Shown: positions 46,450 through 59,519 of the stretch, one piece after another | Numbering within the stretch: the stretch's first letter is position 1 | How the letters are laid out: each line of letters begins with the position of its first letter | Source: Isoetes taiwanensis | Taxonomy: Eukaryota > Streptophyta > Lycopodiopsida > Isoetales > Isoetaceae | Direction: 5' to 3' | Length of the DNA: 64,000 nucleotides | NCBI GenBank assembly: GCA_021234155.1 | Contig: JAJEKV010000002.1 | Span: forward strand, 35,690,128-35,754,127 | Notes under the pieces: generated by a model | What the model was told of the DNA's origin: nothing | The model's input: the letters and a program-made list of their open reading frames with translations, nothing else | Databases searched by the model: none | Program-made: the position numbers and the translations under genes

Positions 46450-47300
46450 AGATATTATTCTATATTTTAGTTCTTTGATGATGATGTTCTATTCTATACG
46501 CACTCCTGTGTATTTAGAAGGGGGGTAGAGACCCTAAACGCTTCAGTAGTAGATATATCTAGATAGCCTCATTAATTCCCAATTAATGCGGCCTGTGCAT
46601 AAGAGCCCGCCTGGTTGTGAGTGGCGGGGCTAGATCGGTGGAATAAGGAGGACATGTCCCATTGCAGATTGATCCCTCTGGTGTGTAAAGCCTACCAGGG
46701 ATCTTAGCGGGCTAGGCCTAATGGCTTGCCACTGCGTGTGGGCAAAGCATGGACTCGACACCTCTTGGGTGATGCGTCGCCTTCAATGAGGTTCAAGTCG
46801 TAGACGGCCAGCGGCCCTCTAGCCGCCTGTGATGGGCATGCGTGCTTCTAGAGGGGGTGATCTCCTTCCTGCCTCATCAGGGGTGGGGAGATGAAACTCA
46901 GTAGTAGCCCTCTTGGCTACGCACCCGGCAGGCTACGGTCCAGTCCCAAGACTCTTCAACCTATTCTGCAAAGGCTGCACATGAGGGGCAGATGGAGAGG
47001 ACTTCCCGACAGCCATGTTCCTATGCCAATCCAACCCACTCTCATGAATTCTGTCTGCAATGGCTTCTCGAGACCCAAACCGTCAGTCTATATCCTTGGA
47101 GTTTGAGCCTTGGGTAGGATCTCCCATTTGATGGTTGTTGATGTGCTTATACATGTATGCTATGGTACAACCACCCTTCGAGGTGGCTCTATTTGTATTT
47201 GATGTCATGTGCTTACGTTTATTTACGCTTCCGCAGCTAGGACAGTCCCGAGGGAAGACGGGACAAATGACCCGCCCATTCTTTCTCATTCCTTGTCAAG
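46450..47300 (+). repeat. Long diverged direct repeat, copy 2 (LTR-like)
   Basis: Partner of the block at 44240-45365, in the same orientation, with extensive substitutions and indels. See that entry for shared phrases. Confidence 0.55.
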
Positions 47301-47973
47301 GGATTGGTGTCAGGTGGACGGCCTCTGTCAGTTTGGCTGCCAGGGGGATGAACTCCGCCTTCCGATACGATGGGAGCATCGTAGACGAAGTAGGGGACGT
47401 CGCATTAGATTTCTGTCATACTACAAGGATTGTAAGTTTAGATTTCTGTCATACTACAGGAACCTTGCATATGAATTGGCCTGATTATTAAACATGACCT
47501 GTTGTGGTGGGCGTTCCATTCATTACAAGCAATATTCAAAGATGCATGAGTTTTAGAAGTAGTGCAATAATAGTCTATATAACTGTATCTCTCACAACAA
47601 CACAAAGGGCACTAGATTACACATCACTTTTCTTTACACATCACTTTTCTTATGCTGAAATACATATGTTGTTGCCATACAGTTGTTGAACAGAAAGAGC
47701 TTGGTCAAACACTGCTTGCCACAAATATATAAAAAATCATCATGTGTACATAAAACTAGGCGTGAATGTAAGCAATTTTGGAATTCAATTTTGAAATGGG
47801 TATTAGCAATTTTGGAGCAATTGTGTTCAATTTCAGAATTGTGTTGGAAGCAATTTCGGAATGTCTATTCATAAACAATTTTCAAAGTTATTTCCAAGTA
47901 ATTCAATTTCATAACTTGCATCTGCTAATTGATGCAGGAAAAGCGCCTCGTCAATTTTGTAGCCCTTTTGTTG
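47301..47973. other. Unannotated DNA before the MITE
   Basis: No gene is seen. AGATTTCTGTCATACTACA is doubled near 47405 and 47440. GCAATTTTGGAATTCAATTTT-like phrases recur at 47780-47870. CTTTTGTTG at 47965-47973 is the left target duplication of the next element. Confidence 0.5.
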
Positions 47974-48016
47974 CGGTGCCTTTTTTGGCTCCCGAAATCG
48001 GGGTCTCGCGCGGACC

Positions 48017-49008
48017 AAAATCGCTTAAGCGATTTTGGGAAAATCGCTTAAGCGATTTTCAAATTTTGCGAAAATCGCTTAAGCGATTTTCAAAAAGGGG
48101 AAAGTGAAAATCACTTAAGGGATTTTCGCTTTCCGTCGCCGGAAAATGCGATCACCTGGCCAGGTGATTTTTCAAAAAAAAAGCGAAAATCGCTTAAGCG
48201 ATTTTCAAAAGTCAGCGTCTGTCAGCGCTGTGTCAGAGATCACCTGGCCAGGTGATTTTTTAAAAAAAAGGGAAAATCGCTTAAGCGATTTTCGCCTGTC
48301 AGCGTCGGGAAGAAAGAAAAAAATAAAAAAATAAATAAAAATCGCTTAAGCGATTTTCGCCTGTGTATGATGATGTGGAAGTGGCACCATGGAATGATGA
48401 CATGTCACCTTATGTATGACATGTCTTAGGTCATTCATGGCGAAAAAAGGTTTTTATGGTAGATGACATGTGTATGCTGACGTGGCATGCTTGGTGATGA
48501 TGTGGATGGTACATGGCATCTTTTGATGATGACATGTCACCATGTCACCATGGAATGATGACATGGCACCATGGAATGATGACATGTCACCTTATGTATC
48601 AAAATGACTTTTCTTAGGTCAAACATGGCGAAAAAAGGTTTTTATGGTAGATGACATGTGTATGCTGACGTGGCATGCTTGGTGATGATGTGGATGGTAC
48701 ATGGCACCTTTTGATGATGACATGTCACCATGGAATGATGACATGTCATCATCAAAGACCCTAGACATTTAAATCAAAGACCCTAGACATTTTTTTTTTT
48801 GGTTTCAATTTTGCCAAATTTTTTTTCAAATTGCGGCGTCGTGCCTCGGCCTCGCGCCGTCGCGTCTTGCGGGTTCGTACGCCGGCCTCGTCTTGCCAGG
48901 GCGCGTCTTGCGGCGCGATGCACCACGCGGGGCCTTTTCCGGCGGGGCCTTTTCAGGCCCGAAAATCGCTTAAGCGATTTTCCTCCACAAAATCGCTTAA
49001 GCGATTTT
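48017..49008. repeat. Eight perfect 20-bp palindromes within the MITE
   Basis: AAAATCGCTTAAGCGATTTT occurs without mismatch at 48017, 48040, 48071, 48186, 48273, 48338, 48962 and 48989. A variant (AAAATCACTTAAGGGATTTT) lies at 48107. A second palindrome, ATCACCTGGCCAGGTGAT, occurs at about 48151 and 48239. Confidence 0.95.
48400..48745. repeat. Tandem duplication in the MITE core, about 180 bp
   Basis: Two copies share CATGGCGAAAAAAGGTTTTT, ATGGTAGATGACATGTGTAT, GCTGACGTGGCATGCTTGGT and GATGATGTGGATGGTACATG with very few differences. Shorter GATGACATGTCACCATGGAA units surround them. Confidence 0.9.
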
Positions 49009-49266
49009 CGGGCGCGGGGGACCCCGATTTGGGGAGCCAAAAAAGACCCCGCTTTTGTTGCCACATAGAAGAAAGAATAACTCGAACCTGGCCTTAATGT
49101 GAACCCAACTTATAAGTTTAAATTACTTCAGGCAAAAGACCGCTGCGGTGGGCACTTTTTCTAGTTACTCTACCGCTTTGGCGAGTCTGAGATCTCCTAT
49201 TTCTTGCTCCGGCATTATTACTTCATATGTTTATTTAGTTATAACAGTTTTGCGGTGAGGTGGAAG

Positions 49267-52200
49267 ATGGCGCAGACTTCGTATGACTTGTTGGCCGAAA
49301 CAAGGTCATCTATAGAAGATACATTAGCGAAGATGCTACTGGTGAAGAAGTCAGGCAAGCCCAAGACAGAGTTGCGCGAGCTTATCACCGAAGCTTCTGT
49401 TATGTTCATGAACTTGCGGCAGGTTAGATTGAGTGCCCTATTTCTTTTTATTGGTGTGCCATTTACAAGTTGCAATCTTCAATCGGGTATTTAGTGGAAT
49501 TTAGTATATGACATTGAGTGGAAGGTATTTGAGGAACTCCAAGACATTGATTGGAAGGCATTCTTTTCTACTTCATGGCAACTACCGTCATGTGATAATT
49601 TACTAGATGAACAAGCATTGTCCTTAGTGTAATATGCAACAGCGTATTTTCAAATGAGTGCTAGAATGATGAAGGCATAACTAATCAATTTTAATTTATG
49701 AAGAGAACATACGAACTACATGAAGTCTGCGAATTTTAGGTTGCAAGAATAAAGTATTTATCATTTTAAATTGTTGCTGTTTATCATTGCAGATCAACCG
49801 AATAATTCTTCAAGAAGAAGATCGAGTGAAGTCCGAAACAGAGTCTGCGAAAAATCCATTAGATCAGACAACCCTTCGCCTTCACAATCTTTTATATGAA
49901 AAAAATCATTATTTGAAAGCTATCAAGGCTTGCAAAGATTTCAAATCAAAATACCCGGACATAGAGCTCGTCCCAGAAGATGAGTTTTTCAGGAGTGCAC
50001 CTGAAGATTTTAAGACTGATCTTGTGCAGAACGATCCTCACAAGATCATGATGCAACGTCTTAACTATGAGATGTACCAGGTAAGGACATCCTAATGAAG
50101 ACAGTATGCCCTCAGTAATAACCATGGATCATACGTAATAACTATACTTTGATTTATTTCTATATCATGTTCCACAAGAGCATTTCACTATCCACTTGTG
50201 GACTTTAATGTACTGTACACAAAGTTTCATGTCAATATTGTTCTATAACTCTGCATGATATGCTGGATGGTGCCTTTGCAGAGGAAGGAGCTTTACAAAC
50301 AAAGGGAGCTACTGGAAGCACGAAAAAAAAGTCTTCAAGAGAGTATTGTCAATCGGAAAAAATTCCTTTCCAGCCTTCCCTCACACTTGAAAAGCTTGAG
50401 GAAGGCGTCTTTGCCAGTTCAGAACCATCTTGGAATTTCATATACAAAACGCATGAAGCAGCATCTGCTTGCAGACTTGCTTCCACCTCCACTCTATATT
50501 TTATACTCGCAGCTGCTGTCACAGAAGGAGGCATTTGGGGAGGCTATTGACGTGGAAGTATCTGGAAGTGCAAAAGATGCACAAGCTGTTCTGCGGCAAC
50601 AGGCATTGAAGGAGACTGGTGAGCAGTGCACAGATTTATTTTACACACAAATGGTCATCGTATTTATTTTCTGGACAGCCATTCATTGTTTATCATGATG
50701 TTCTACGTACAATTGACAATGTTTTCTTCTGCAGGAACCACCATTGTAGATGAAGGGAAGGTTGATGAGGATGCTGGGGAAGACGATGATGATTCCCAAA
50801 GGAGACGTAAGCGTGCCAGGAAGGCACAACAGAAGGAGGTTATTCAAGCAGCACAGACTTTTCAAACCCACCCTCTCGTTGTGGTGCTTCAAATATATGA
50901 TGATGAATGTATTGGAGGAGAAAAAGTTGCAAAGCTACTCTCTCTTAAGTTTGAATACATACAGAAGCTGCATGTTGTTTGTGTAGGCTTAGATACTACA
51001 GCAGATGCCGAGAGAAACATACTAGCCAATCTATTTCCGGACGATACTGGGGTGGAGTTGCCAAGCCAGGTAAATACTTTTCCGGCCTATTATTATCAGA
51101 ATTAGACCTTATCTCTCCAGTTTTAACTCATGGAAGTTCTGTTCTAGGTGGCAAAGCTCATTGTTGAACGCGAGAACTTGCAGTGGGAGAGCCAGACATC
51201 ATATTGTTATAAGTGGGCTCAACATTTGGCAGGCATTGACATCCTTCCAGAGAAACCCCCAGTCATGCAGGAACCTTTGTGTTCAAAGATAAATGAAGTT
51301 TCAAAGACAGTTTCAATATCATCTGGCTTAGCAATGTATCGTCAAGAACATCGTGTGCAGACAGTGCTGCAGCAGCTCCGTGCAAGGAAGAAAGCACAAT
51401 TGGCTTTAAGGTGATATATGCTTCTTTGTCTTGAAGTACTTATATCAATTATGTTAGGTTTAGCTAATGAGGAGTAAGGGTTCTAGTTTAGGCTATTTAG
51501 TTTATCTATTGGTTGTCCTGTTTTCCAAACAAGATGGTCAGTAAGATAAACTAAAAAGGGATTATGGTAAAAGTTTTGAGAAAAAAATGGAATGGTATAC
51601 AGGGAACAACATGAATGCTTGAGAAAACTCAGTTTGCCACCTCTGAAGTTCACGACAGTTCCTTGGGCATCCCATACACCAAAGTGTCATCTCAGTACCT
51701 GGAGTGAAATAGAAAGGTTTGAGAATTTGGTTGCTGTGAATGGAGCTGAATCAGGATCTGGTGGGGGTTTGCTTGAAATGGAGACAGGAAGGGAGGATGG
51801 AGAGCTCCCATCTGCGCTGGCAACATCTATCTTAGCACCAGAGAGGAACATAGAGGGAGATAAAAAAACAATCCAACCTGATAATGAGATTTTAGCATTG
51901 GAAGAAACAAAATTAAAGCAATCATCCATTGACCTAGGAAATTCTATGAATGTTGGGAAACTGGGATTACGAAGACTCTCTGCATCTGATAGCTCTCTCA
52001 GCAAAGGACAAGCTTACACCGCCATCCTAGAAGTTCCATCCCTGTCCCTGGATGTAGATTCTCCATTAGGTGATGCCATGGAAATATCGGGTGTTATTGA
52101 AGATCCAGAACAGATGCCAATGACTTCCGACAATCCATATTGTAGACCAAACTGGAAAAGTTTTGCAGCCCGATCATTTAAAGCGATATTTAAGAGAGAA

Positions 52201-52938
52201 GATGGAGGAAGAAATTTTGAATTGGAGGCTCAGGTATTATGCAAATCCTTGTGGCTTACATTCTCATGCTAGTGCCAATATTTGTTTATTCTGCTCTTAT
52301 GGGATGTCACTGGAGGGATGATTGTTTGCATTTTGGTTGGCCATTAGTTTACTTTTCTTCAAATAAAGCCAGTCAAACTCTCTGTAGATCACTGCTTTTA
52401 TGTGTTTATTTAGGCAGGGTTTTGTTTGTTGACAGATCAAAATAAGGATTGACTATCCTGTTGGTGCTCCACTTTTCAATTTGTGCTTACTATCTGGAGG
52501 CGGTGCACCTCCATTACCTCCTGCACCACCTGGGGTATTGGATGTTGCAGAAAGTCCTGTTCCTGGTGTGCATAATTTTGAATGGTTCAATGAGCTACGT
52601 GCAATGGAGTCAAAAGTAAGCTTTGAACGAACAGCAGTCTGCAGCATTTTGTTTCTTCATATGTAACGTGCTGGATTCACTGTTGGCAGGTCAATGTAGA
52701 TGTTTTAAGCAGGTTGCCCAAGTGCGAAGAAAACTATGTCTTGTCACATCAAATTACTCTTGTATCGATGCTTTTCGACCTATATATTGATTATGAGATA
52801 TGTGGTCAATCATCTGTTCAGAAACTTCCAGATGGTCATTTTGGGATGCTTCGGTCTTCCCTGGGGACCCTAATGCCTAGAGGTTTAAGGGGTCGGGATC
52901 GACGGAAAATATTTTGGAGCGATGAGGGCTCTTTGTAG
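49267..52938 (+). CDS. THO complex subunit 5 (THO5/THOC5)
   Basis: Eight exons join into an 812-residue protein: 49267-49422, 49793-50080, 50282-50618, 50735-51069, 51148-51410, 51603-52233, 52436-52615 and 52690-52938. All introns are GT-AG and all phases match. THO5 is a nuclear THO/TREX subunit that couples transcription to mRNA processing and export, and in plants supports small-RNA pathways. Evidence includes ILQEEDRVKSETESAK, LRLHNLLYEKNHYLKAI with FKSKYPDIELV (residues about 56-105), and a coiled coil (about 148-185). SLPSHLKSLRKASLP, LLPPPLYILYSQL, an acidic then basic stretch (271-290, likely nuclear signal), FQTHPLVVVLQIYDD, the VPWASHTPKC block and a C-terminal GRDRRK follow. Length is near that of Arabidopsis THO5B. 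The start is the first ATG in the exon, followed by AQTSYDLL. No frameshift or stop is seen; it appears functional. Confidence 0.93.
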
Positions 52939-53885
52939 CTTGGATGTGCATATTACTGGCATTTTTATGTTGTGGAGCAATATCCATGATAGTCCTAACA
53001 AAACAATAAGAAAATGTAATGTTGGTTGTTTAATGTCTGCCTTAGCATTAGGGTCATGTGCGTTAAAAACCTGCAGAGGTGGTTTTAGCTATTCGCTGTC
53101 ATGAGGAAGTGTATAGCTCTTCTATTCATGGAGTTGACCATCGTCAATTCATTTATGAGAGAAGTGTGAAGTGAAGCGAAATGTTATATCATCTCTTGTT
53201 CGGCCATCACGTCCATAAGGCAATCTAGCAAATATTATGTCTCAACAAATACAATTATAATTTTTTTATAAATTTCTCATCAGTGTTCTCTACTTAAGCA
53301 CTTCCCTATTTCAGTAACTGGTAAATTGAAGAGATTGTTATACTTGTGTTAATCTCAAACCTGTCCTTTGACATGCTGGTAGCTCCTCCTCTTAGCTCCT
53401 TCTCGTGTATGCTATTCTGCCCACATTTTTGTAGCTTTCTACCAAAGTATTTACAAGTTTTCAAGATATTTTTCTTGCTTTAGTTCAATTTTCATAAATA
53501 TTAGATGAAATTCCGAATTCCTTATTAGTGGCTAATTTTTTTAAGAAATTTTAACAAAAATATAGTTAGAAATTAGAGGAATTCTATGCAACTGTAGCCA
53601 AACTAAATTTATGCTTTAAGATTAGGAGGTTCTTAATTTATACCCTGCTTTCTACTGTGGAGATGCCTTGATTCACGAAATTTGAAGGCCTGTAAGTTTC
53701 CATAGCCACATCAGATTGCCATGTAAACGGTATCATATGTTCATACGTGTTCAAACAAAGAGGTCAATGAGTAGAGAAATTTTACATTGTGGCATATTAG
53801 GTTTAGGGTGGTTGAAACACAATGTGAAATACATTACTGGCAGATAGTAATGACACTGTTGTTTTTACGCTTCGAAGCTCTAGAT
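52939..53885. other. Intergenic spacer, THO5 3' flank and promoter of the next gene
   Basis: AT-rich sequence without exon signal. It should contain the THO5 poly(A) site and the promoter of the dehydrogenase, but no single strong TATA box stands out. Confidence 0.5.
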
Positions 53886-55881
53886 ATGGCGGAACAACTC
53901 ACTGAACAAAATGCAACGAGCCTTCAAATGCCTCTCGTGGTGGTGGTTGGTGGATCTGGTTATTTAGGACTTCATCTGCTCAAATCCTTTGCTTTTCCCA
54001 AATCTGGCCGCCCTAGATATACCGTGGCCTTTACTTATAACTCTAGGCCTTTGCCTTCAGATGCAGAGAACAGGCTTGGAATACATGGATTCCATGTTGA
54101 TCTTGCTACCGGAGATGGGTTTGCCTCCATCAACGCTGCATTGGGTCCGGTAAGTCAATTTCCTAAAATTAGGTTCTAGAGTAGGGAGAGATGCATCATA
54201 GTTCAATTTAACAATTGAGACCTATAAATTTGGGTATTTCTATTGCAGCCTACTGTTGTTGTAAACTGTGCTGCTGTTTCTGTTCCTCGATCTTGTGAGG
54301 AAAATCCCTCTTTGGCCATGGCCATAAATGTGCCACGTTCATTGCTCAAATGGATGTCGTCGTTTCAATACCAAAGGCCACCACTACTTATCCATTTATC
54401 AACTGACCAGGGTACTTCAGAACATATTCATGCCCTTTGTTCTTCATGTTGCTGCCCACTCGCAATATATATTTAATAGACCAATGAAATGCGCTATGTA
54501 TATAGTTGTTTAATTGATCAAGCTCTTTTTATTCTAGGAAGACATGGTGATTCCTCATGCTTATATGTGTTGTTTCCTTACAGTCTATGAAGGGATAAAG
54601 TCGTTTTATAAGGAAGACGATGAAACAAAACCTGTAAATGTTTATGGCAAATCAAAAGTTGCTGCCGAGCAGTTCATACAAACCAACTGGTCAAATTATG
54701 TGATTCTAAGAAGTAGCATAATATATGGACCTCAACCATTTATAGCAGTTCCAAAGACACTACCGTTGCAGGTCAGCATATAATAATTTTCTGATTTTTG
54801 ATCAAAGTGACTTGAGAGGGATTGCCTTCTAATAGGAAAAGCTCATAATATGTAAGCATTGTGATGGATGTGTTGTATCATGACTAATTATAACCATCTT
54901 AGTTAGCTACAAGGATTGAGATCCATAGAATATGTCCCCTGTAAAGATGAGTCTGCATTAGACTTAGATACTGAATTTTGTGTCGGTCAAATGTTCTATC
55001 TGATAGAATTAGAACAACATAACATGGGCAACAACAGATGCTATTTATAAAACTTATTTGATGCTAAGACAGCCTAATCAGCCGTCCTGAGTAGGAAATT
55101 TGTACGCTTGCTGCCAGGTAAGATGTACCTCGTCTCTATAATAATAGTCTTCCACAACCATTTTGCTTAATAAAACTTTACAATTTATGCTTATCATCCT
55201 CATTCTGTTTCTGTTTCTGTTTAGTGGATTGATAGCATGCTCTCAACAGGCAACAAAGTGGATTTTTTCTATAATGAATACCGGTGTCCTATCCTTGTAT
55301 ATGATGTCGTGGAACTAGTGGAAACTTTTGTAACTAAATTCAGAGAAGGTTTGTTTATCACACATTAGTGAAAGCTTCTGATTTTTTTCGGATTTACTAT
55401 ATGATTAAATACATGCATTTACCAGATCAAGATAATTGCGTTACATTGGCATTCTCAAGAATCAGGACTTTTGCCACTCCAAATTTAGATTGATAATAGA
55501 GCCAGACTTTTCTTTTTTGGCAGATTCTGGATGCATTCAATTGTTAGCCAATCTTGGGGGTCCTGATAGGATGTCTCGTGCTGAGATGGCCGAGGTCGTT
55601 GCTGAATTAAGAGGTTATGACAGATCTCTAATTAGTTACGTGAGTTCAGAAAAGGTATGGACGTGCAACATTATTTGACATTAGATCACTTTGAAGTAAC
55701 AGCTAATTTTCTATGCCAGGTTAATCGAGGGGTGGCTAGCCCTGCAGACATATCTATGGACATCAGTCAATTACGGTCATTACTTAATTGGAGCCCATCA
55801 ACATTCATTGAGGGTGCTATGTTAACCTTTAGCATTGGGAAGGATGAAGTGTTAACACAAATAGAACCCCAATATCTCTAA
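53886..55881 (+). CDS. RmlD/MAT2B-like NAD(P)-binding dehydrogenase
   Basis: Six exons (53886-54149, 54249-54411, 54584-54771, 55225-55348, 55524-55654, 55720-55881) give 343 residues with matching phases. It is an extended short-chain dehydrogenase of the RmlD substrate-binding family, related to the regulatory subunit of methionine adenosyltransferase (MAT2B) and to dTDP-4-dehydrorhamnose reductase. The nucleotide-binding motif VVGGSGYLG is at residues 20-28, VVNCAAVSVPRSCEENP follows at about 91, LIHLSTDQVYEG at about 136, and the catalytic pair Tyr163-Lys167 in VYGKSKVAAEQF. YRCPILVYDVVELV and a C-terminal SQLRSLLNWSPSTF are family features. In MAT2B itself the role is regulatory; which applies here is not decided by sequence. 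Same strand as THO5, about 950 bp downstream. No damage is seen. Confidence 0.88.
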
Positions 55882-56560
55882 CCAATTCATACACAGGAAA
55901 ATAATTTATTGTGCAGTCGTATGATGCACTAGACTTCACGACCTCAAAACATCTTACCTTTTCCTCGGGATTCAGGGATATTGGTCCGTTAACTGATGTG
56001 AGCGCTGGATTTATACCGATGAATCATGTATTTCACACGAGGAATACAGCAGTGCTTTTAAGCAATTTATGAGAGAGAAGAAACTGGATCATATTGGAGC
56101 TTGTTTCGCTGCATTTCGTTCAGCATAGAGGTAACCAAGGACAAGCAAAGATTAACAACCCCCGGCCCATCACCCGACTTTATGGCTAGTAACAAAAGTT
56201 TTTTATGTATGTTTCTTAATTCTTAATGGATAAGAATTGGTTTTTCTACTATGCATGATCCTTAGATGTGTTATCTCATAATGCCAAGAGTGTTCACACT
56301 ATTTTTTTGCATTACCTTTCCCATGTCAAAAGTTGCAAGGACGACCAACCATTCCTACCTGCCATTTGTCCATTTTAGAGAGCGCATGATTTACTATTAT
56401 TCGTTATTTTTCATTCTTTATCGGGTTTTTCCCTATCCTTAATTCCTGGCCGTTGGTTCTTGGAATATTCTGTGTTGTACACCAAATCAAGGGCCACTGA
56501 ATTTTTCATCACTGAAACGCCCTCCACTTCCAATGGTCCAAAAGCTGCACATGGTTAGAA
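55882..56560. other. 3' flank of the dehydrogenase, no gene seen
   Basis: AT-rich sequence without coding signal. Confidence 0.5.
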
Positions 56561-57190
56561 GATTAAACAAAAAAAAAAAAAAGGTCAAGCCATCCCTCTG
56601 CATCCGGAGCCAAGGCCATCAGATTCAGCGAAGAAGCTCCAGTCCCTTCACCCTGCCCACAACAAATCCATATCCGGCTGCACATCCAAATTTACATCCA
56701 CACAAATCCATATCCGGCCGCACATGGTTAGAAGAAGAAGGAAAAAAAGCCATCCCGAACCACCAACAAAGCGGACCAAGCCCCTCACCATGCGGGGCTC
56801 CGGACCTGCCTACTCCCAAGACTCTATGCCTTCGCCCAAGCACATACGGATTCTCTATGCCAAGCGGACCTCTTCAAAACCGGATTCTTCAAAACCGATT
56901 CAAAACCGGATTCTCTATGCCGCTTCACTGTCGGCCTCAAGCGGTCTCTCATCCCCCCAAGCCTCACCTCAAGCCTCGGCTCTGCGCCTCAAGCCTCATC
57001 TCTCCACCGACATGCCTCCCTCGACCTCTCCACCCGATCTCCCAAAACCGAAGCCAAAATTTCTTTCTAAACTGACACCATGCACCCACAAATTCAAATT
57101 CGCATATACGGCAATAAGCAGCTCAAACAGCTGCAAAAATACACTCAAAATACGATTTAGAATACAATACAGCCGCCAAATCTAGGCCCA
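56561..57190. repeat. Low-complexity C-rich block with small tandem repeats
   Basis: A poly-A run (about 56569) begins it. ACAAATCCATATCCGGCYGC is doubled (56662 and 56702), as is CACATGGTTAGAAGA, and TTCAAAACCGGATTCT-type phrases repeat at about 56873-56920. Open frames are Pro/Ser-rich and unsupported. Confidence 0.6.
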
Positions 57191-59515
57191 ACCATGCCAG
57201 AGATACCCTCCCCAAATACCAAACGAAATAATAGAACATACTGGGTAGTCTTTGCATTTGAAATTTTACAACTTTTTAGTTCTTCTAAAGGCTTAATGGT
57301 GGATACCAACCAATCCTTCATGCAATTGAAGAACTCATGACGCTTCATCAAAGTATTTCACTCAAATCTTGATCCTTTTATCTGAAATGAAATTATGCTT
57401 AGAACCATCCACCATGGCTTCTAAGTGAAATTTCTTTTGACACTTATTAGCTAGCTTGCCACTTTTATATTATTCTCTGACTCGTTTGGAACTTTGAGTG
57501 TTGCAAATTTGTCTACTTTTAGGCGCCAGTTTGATTGTTTGGAGGTATTATTTTCTTGCCTATATGGGTTTTAAAAGCATTTTCCCCTTTTATGGATTTG
57601 TGATTAGAAGGATTGTTTTTTATCTAAGGGATTGGATGGGAGATTGACTTTGACCATGTTTCCCTTTTCATGCGGTGCCCTGATTTTCTTTTGGGCAAAG
57701 AGTTTTGGGCTTGGCAGCTATGGCGGAGCAGACAACTGCCTTCCATTTCTCCTTGGTTATTCACAGTCTAGTTCTCGTGATTAGTTTGGTTTTTCTAAGT
57801 AGTATGTTCTCTCATCTTGGTATAGCAACGGCTAAAGTACTAAAGTCGGCACTACATCAAAGCTTCTAGATCTGAGTAAAATCTTCTATATCTCTGTTTA
57901 AAGGAGGATTGGAGTAGATCTACTACAAGTTCAGGCATTGACATTTTCTCGTTGGTTATGTGGGTGTTCTTCTTCAGTTGGTTCTTTTGTCCCCTCTCAA
58001 TGATTATGGCAATATTCTCTTAGCTTGTTGTCCTCTAGGGTTATTTGCCATAATCATCAAGAGAGAAGGGTTAGTCTCAAGAGTTTTTCTTGTATCCATG
58101 GAAGACTTGCACCAAAATGGCATTGATTTGAGCAATTGACTTGCCAATGTGCGGTTACCCACTCTCAACCAATGTAACAAGCCTGTTGAGATGAATGAAC
58201 GAAAGAGCCTGTTTGTCGAGGTTTTGGTGCATGATGCAAGTCCGATCATGAGAATGAATTGACAAATTGAATTTCCATTTGCTTGCCTAAATTAATATGG
58301 GTATATTAATGTCTCAAAATGACAACATCCTCTAGGCATATATTAATATCTGTGTTCTCATAGATTCATATCCTTTAATGCAGATTTTTATTACTCTAGA
58401 TGAACTGTGCAGCAATATATGGAGATTCATATTCAAGAAGGTAAAGCTTCTTAGAATACTATATCATTTTAATAAATGGACAACTTACGAAATTTGGCAA
58501 ATAGAGTAAAGAAAGAATTTAAGCAGTTTGGACAAAGGATTTTACCAGATTCTTTACAATAGTGAGTTTGGAATAAATTCTTTATAATGTGTTAAGTTAT
58601 ACATTATCATTGACCCATATAACTTTTTTTGGCTTGTAATAGTGACTGTAATCCTTTTCCTTTCTGGTCATAAAGTAGTTTGTAGAGTTATATGAACTTT
58701 AGTATAATTCCATGTAATGTAATAATTTTCTAATATTGTTGGTGTGGAAGCACAATATTTGCAATACTCATAGTATCAATCTCACCAGCAAATCCAATAA
58801 CCACAAAAAAAAATTGAAGGTATTTTTTGGTTAGTAGGCTTGCCTAATTCTTGTAATTCTAGCCTACCTACGTTGCATGTCATATTAGCTAAAATCAATT
58901 GAGACCATTAGATTCTTTATTTTTGATCTAACTACCGAGACAATAAAAAATCCACTGGAAAATCCCTCCAGATGCTTTGGTTAAACCTGTTTTCACGGGC
59001 TCTTCAAGCACTTCTTCGCTTTTATGGTGGTACACAGAATACCAGAAGTCTATATGGCGTAGCATGCTCTGGAATTTTGGTTTATGGTTTATTTTCCTTA
59101 TTTTGGAAATTATTCTTACCGTGATAGGAGGCAGATGAAATCTACAAGACCTTGGCATCGATTTGCCAAGCTATACCTAAAGCTTTATGGCTGACCACAT
59201 CTTATCAGGGATTTTGCCTTGACCAGCTTTTCTAGGCTAAGCAAATATGGACTTTGAGCAGTAGAATTTGTAGATATATTTTCCATAATCTGTTAAACAT
59301 GAATCAGATTGGGTGATGCTAGATAGGAAGACTGCATATTATATACACATCAGTAGTTTGGTAGAGTGTATGAGCAATATGGAAATGATGATGGCAAACG
59401 TGGCAAGCACAGCTATGGTGGCTAGCAATCAAATATTAAGTATCAAGGTTTCCACAGGCATGGATATGATGAGGCTACCCATTTTTTCCTGAACCCCAGA
59501 ATGATATGACCTAGT
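57191..59515. other. Unannotated AT-rich DNA
   Basis: No gene is recognised. A minus-strand 81-codon frame at 58004-58249 and a 76-codon frame at 58928-59158 lack family signatures. The region just before 59515 may include further decayed LINE sequence. Confidence 0.4.
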
Positions 59516-59519
59516 ATCT

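Larger units (their letters stand above)
47974..49051. mobile_element. Mutator-like MITE, 1.08 kb, with 9-bp target duplications
   Basis: The left end CGGTGCCTTTTTTGGCTCCC is mirrored by the right end, whose complement is CGGGGTCTTTTTTGGCTCCC. The similarity continues through AAATCGGGGTC and CGCG into the palindromes, giving inverted repeats of roughly 60-90 bp. CTTTTGTTG flanks both sides (47965-47973 and 49052-49060), a perfect 9-bp target duplication typical of Mutator-like elements. No transposase is encoded. The element ends 215 bp upstream of the THO5 start codon and so lies in its promoter region. Confidence 0.82.

Noticed and set aside
58004-58249. An 81-codon minus-strand frame that looked organelle-derived
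   Set aside because: No match to a remembered mitochondrial or plastid gene; not enough to claim transfer.
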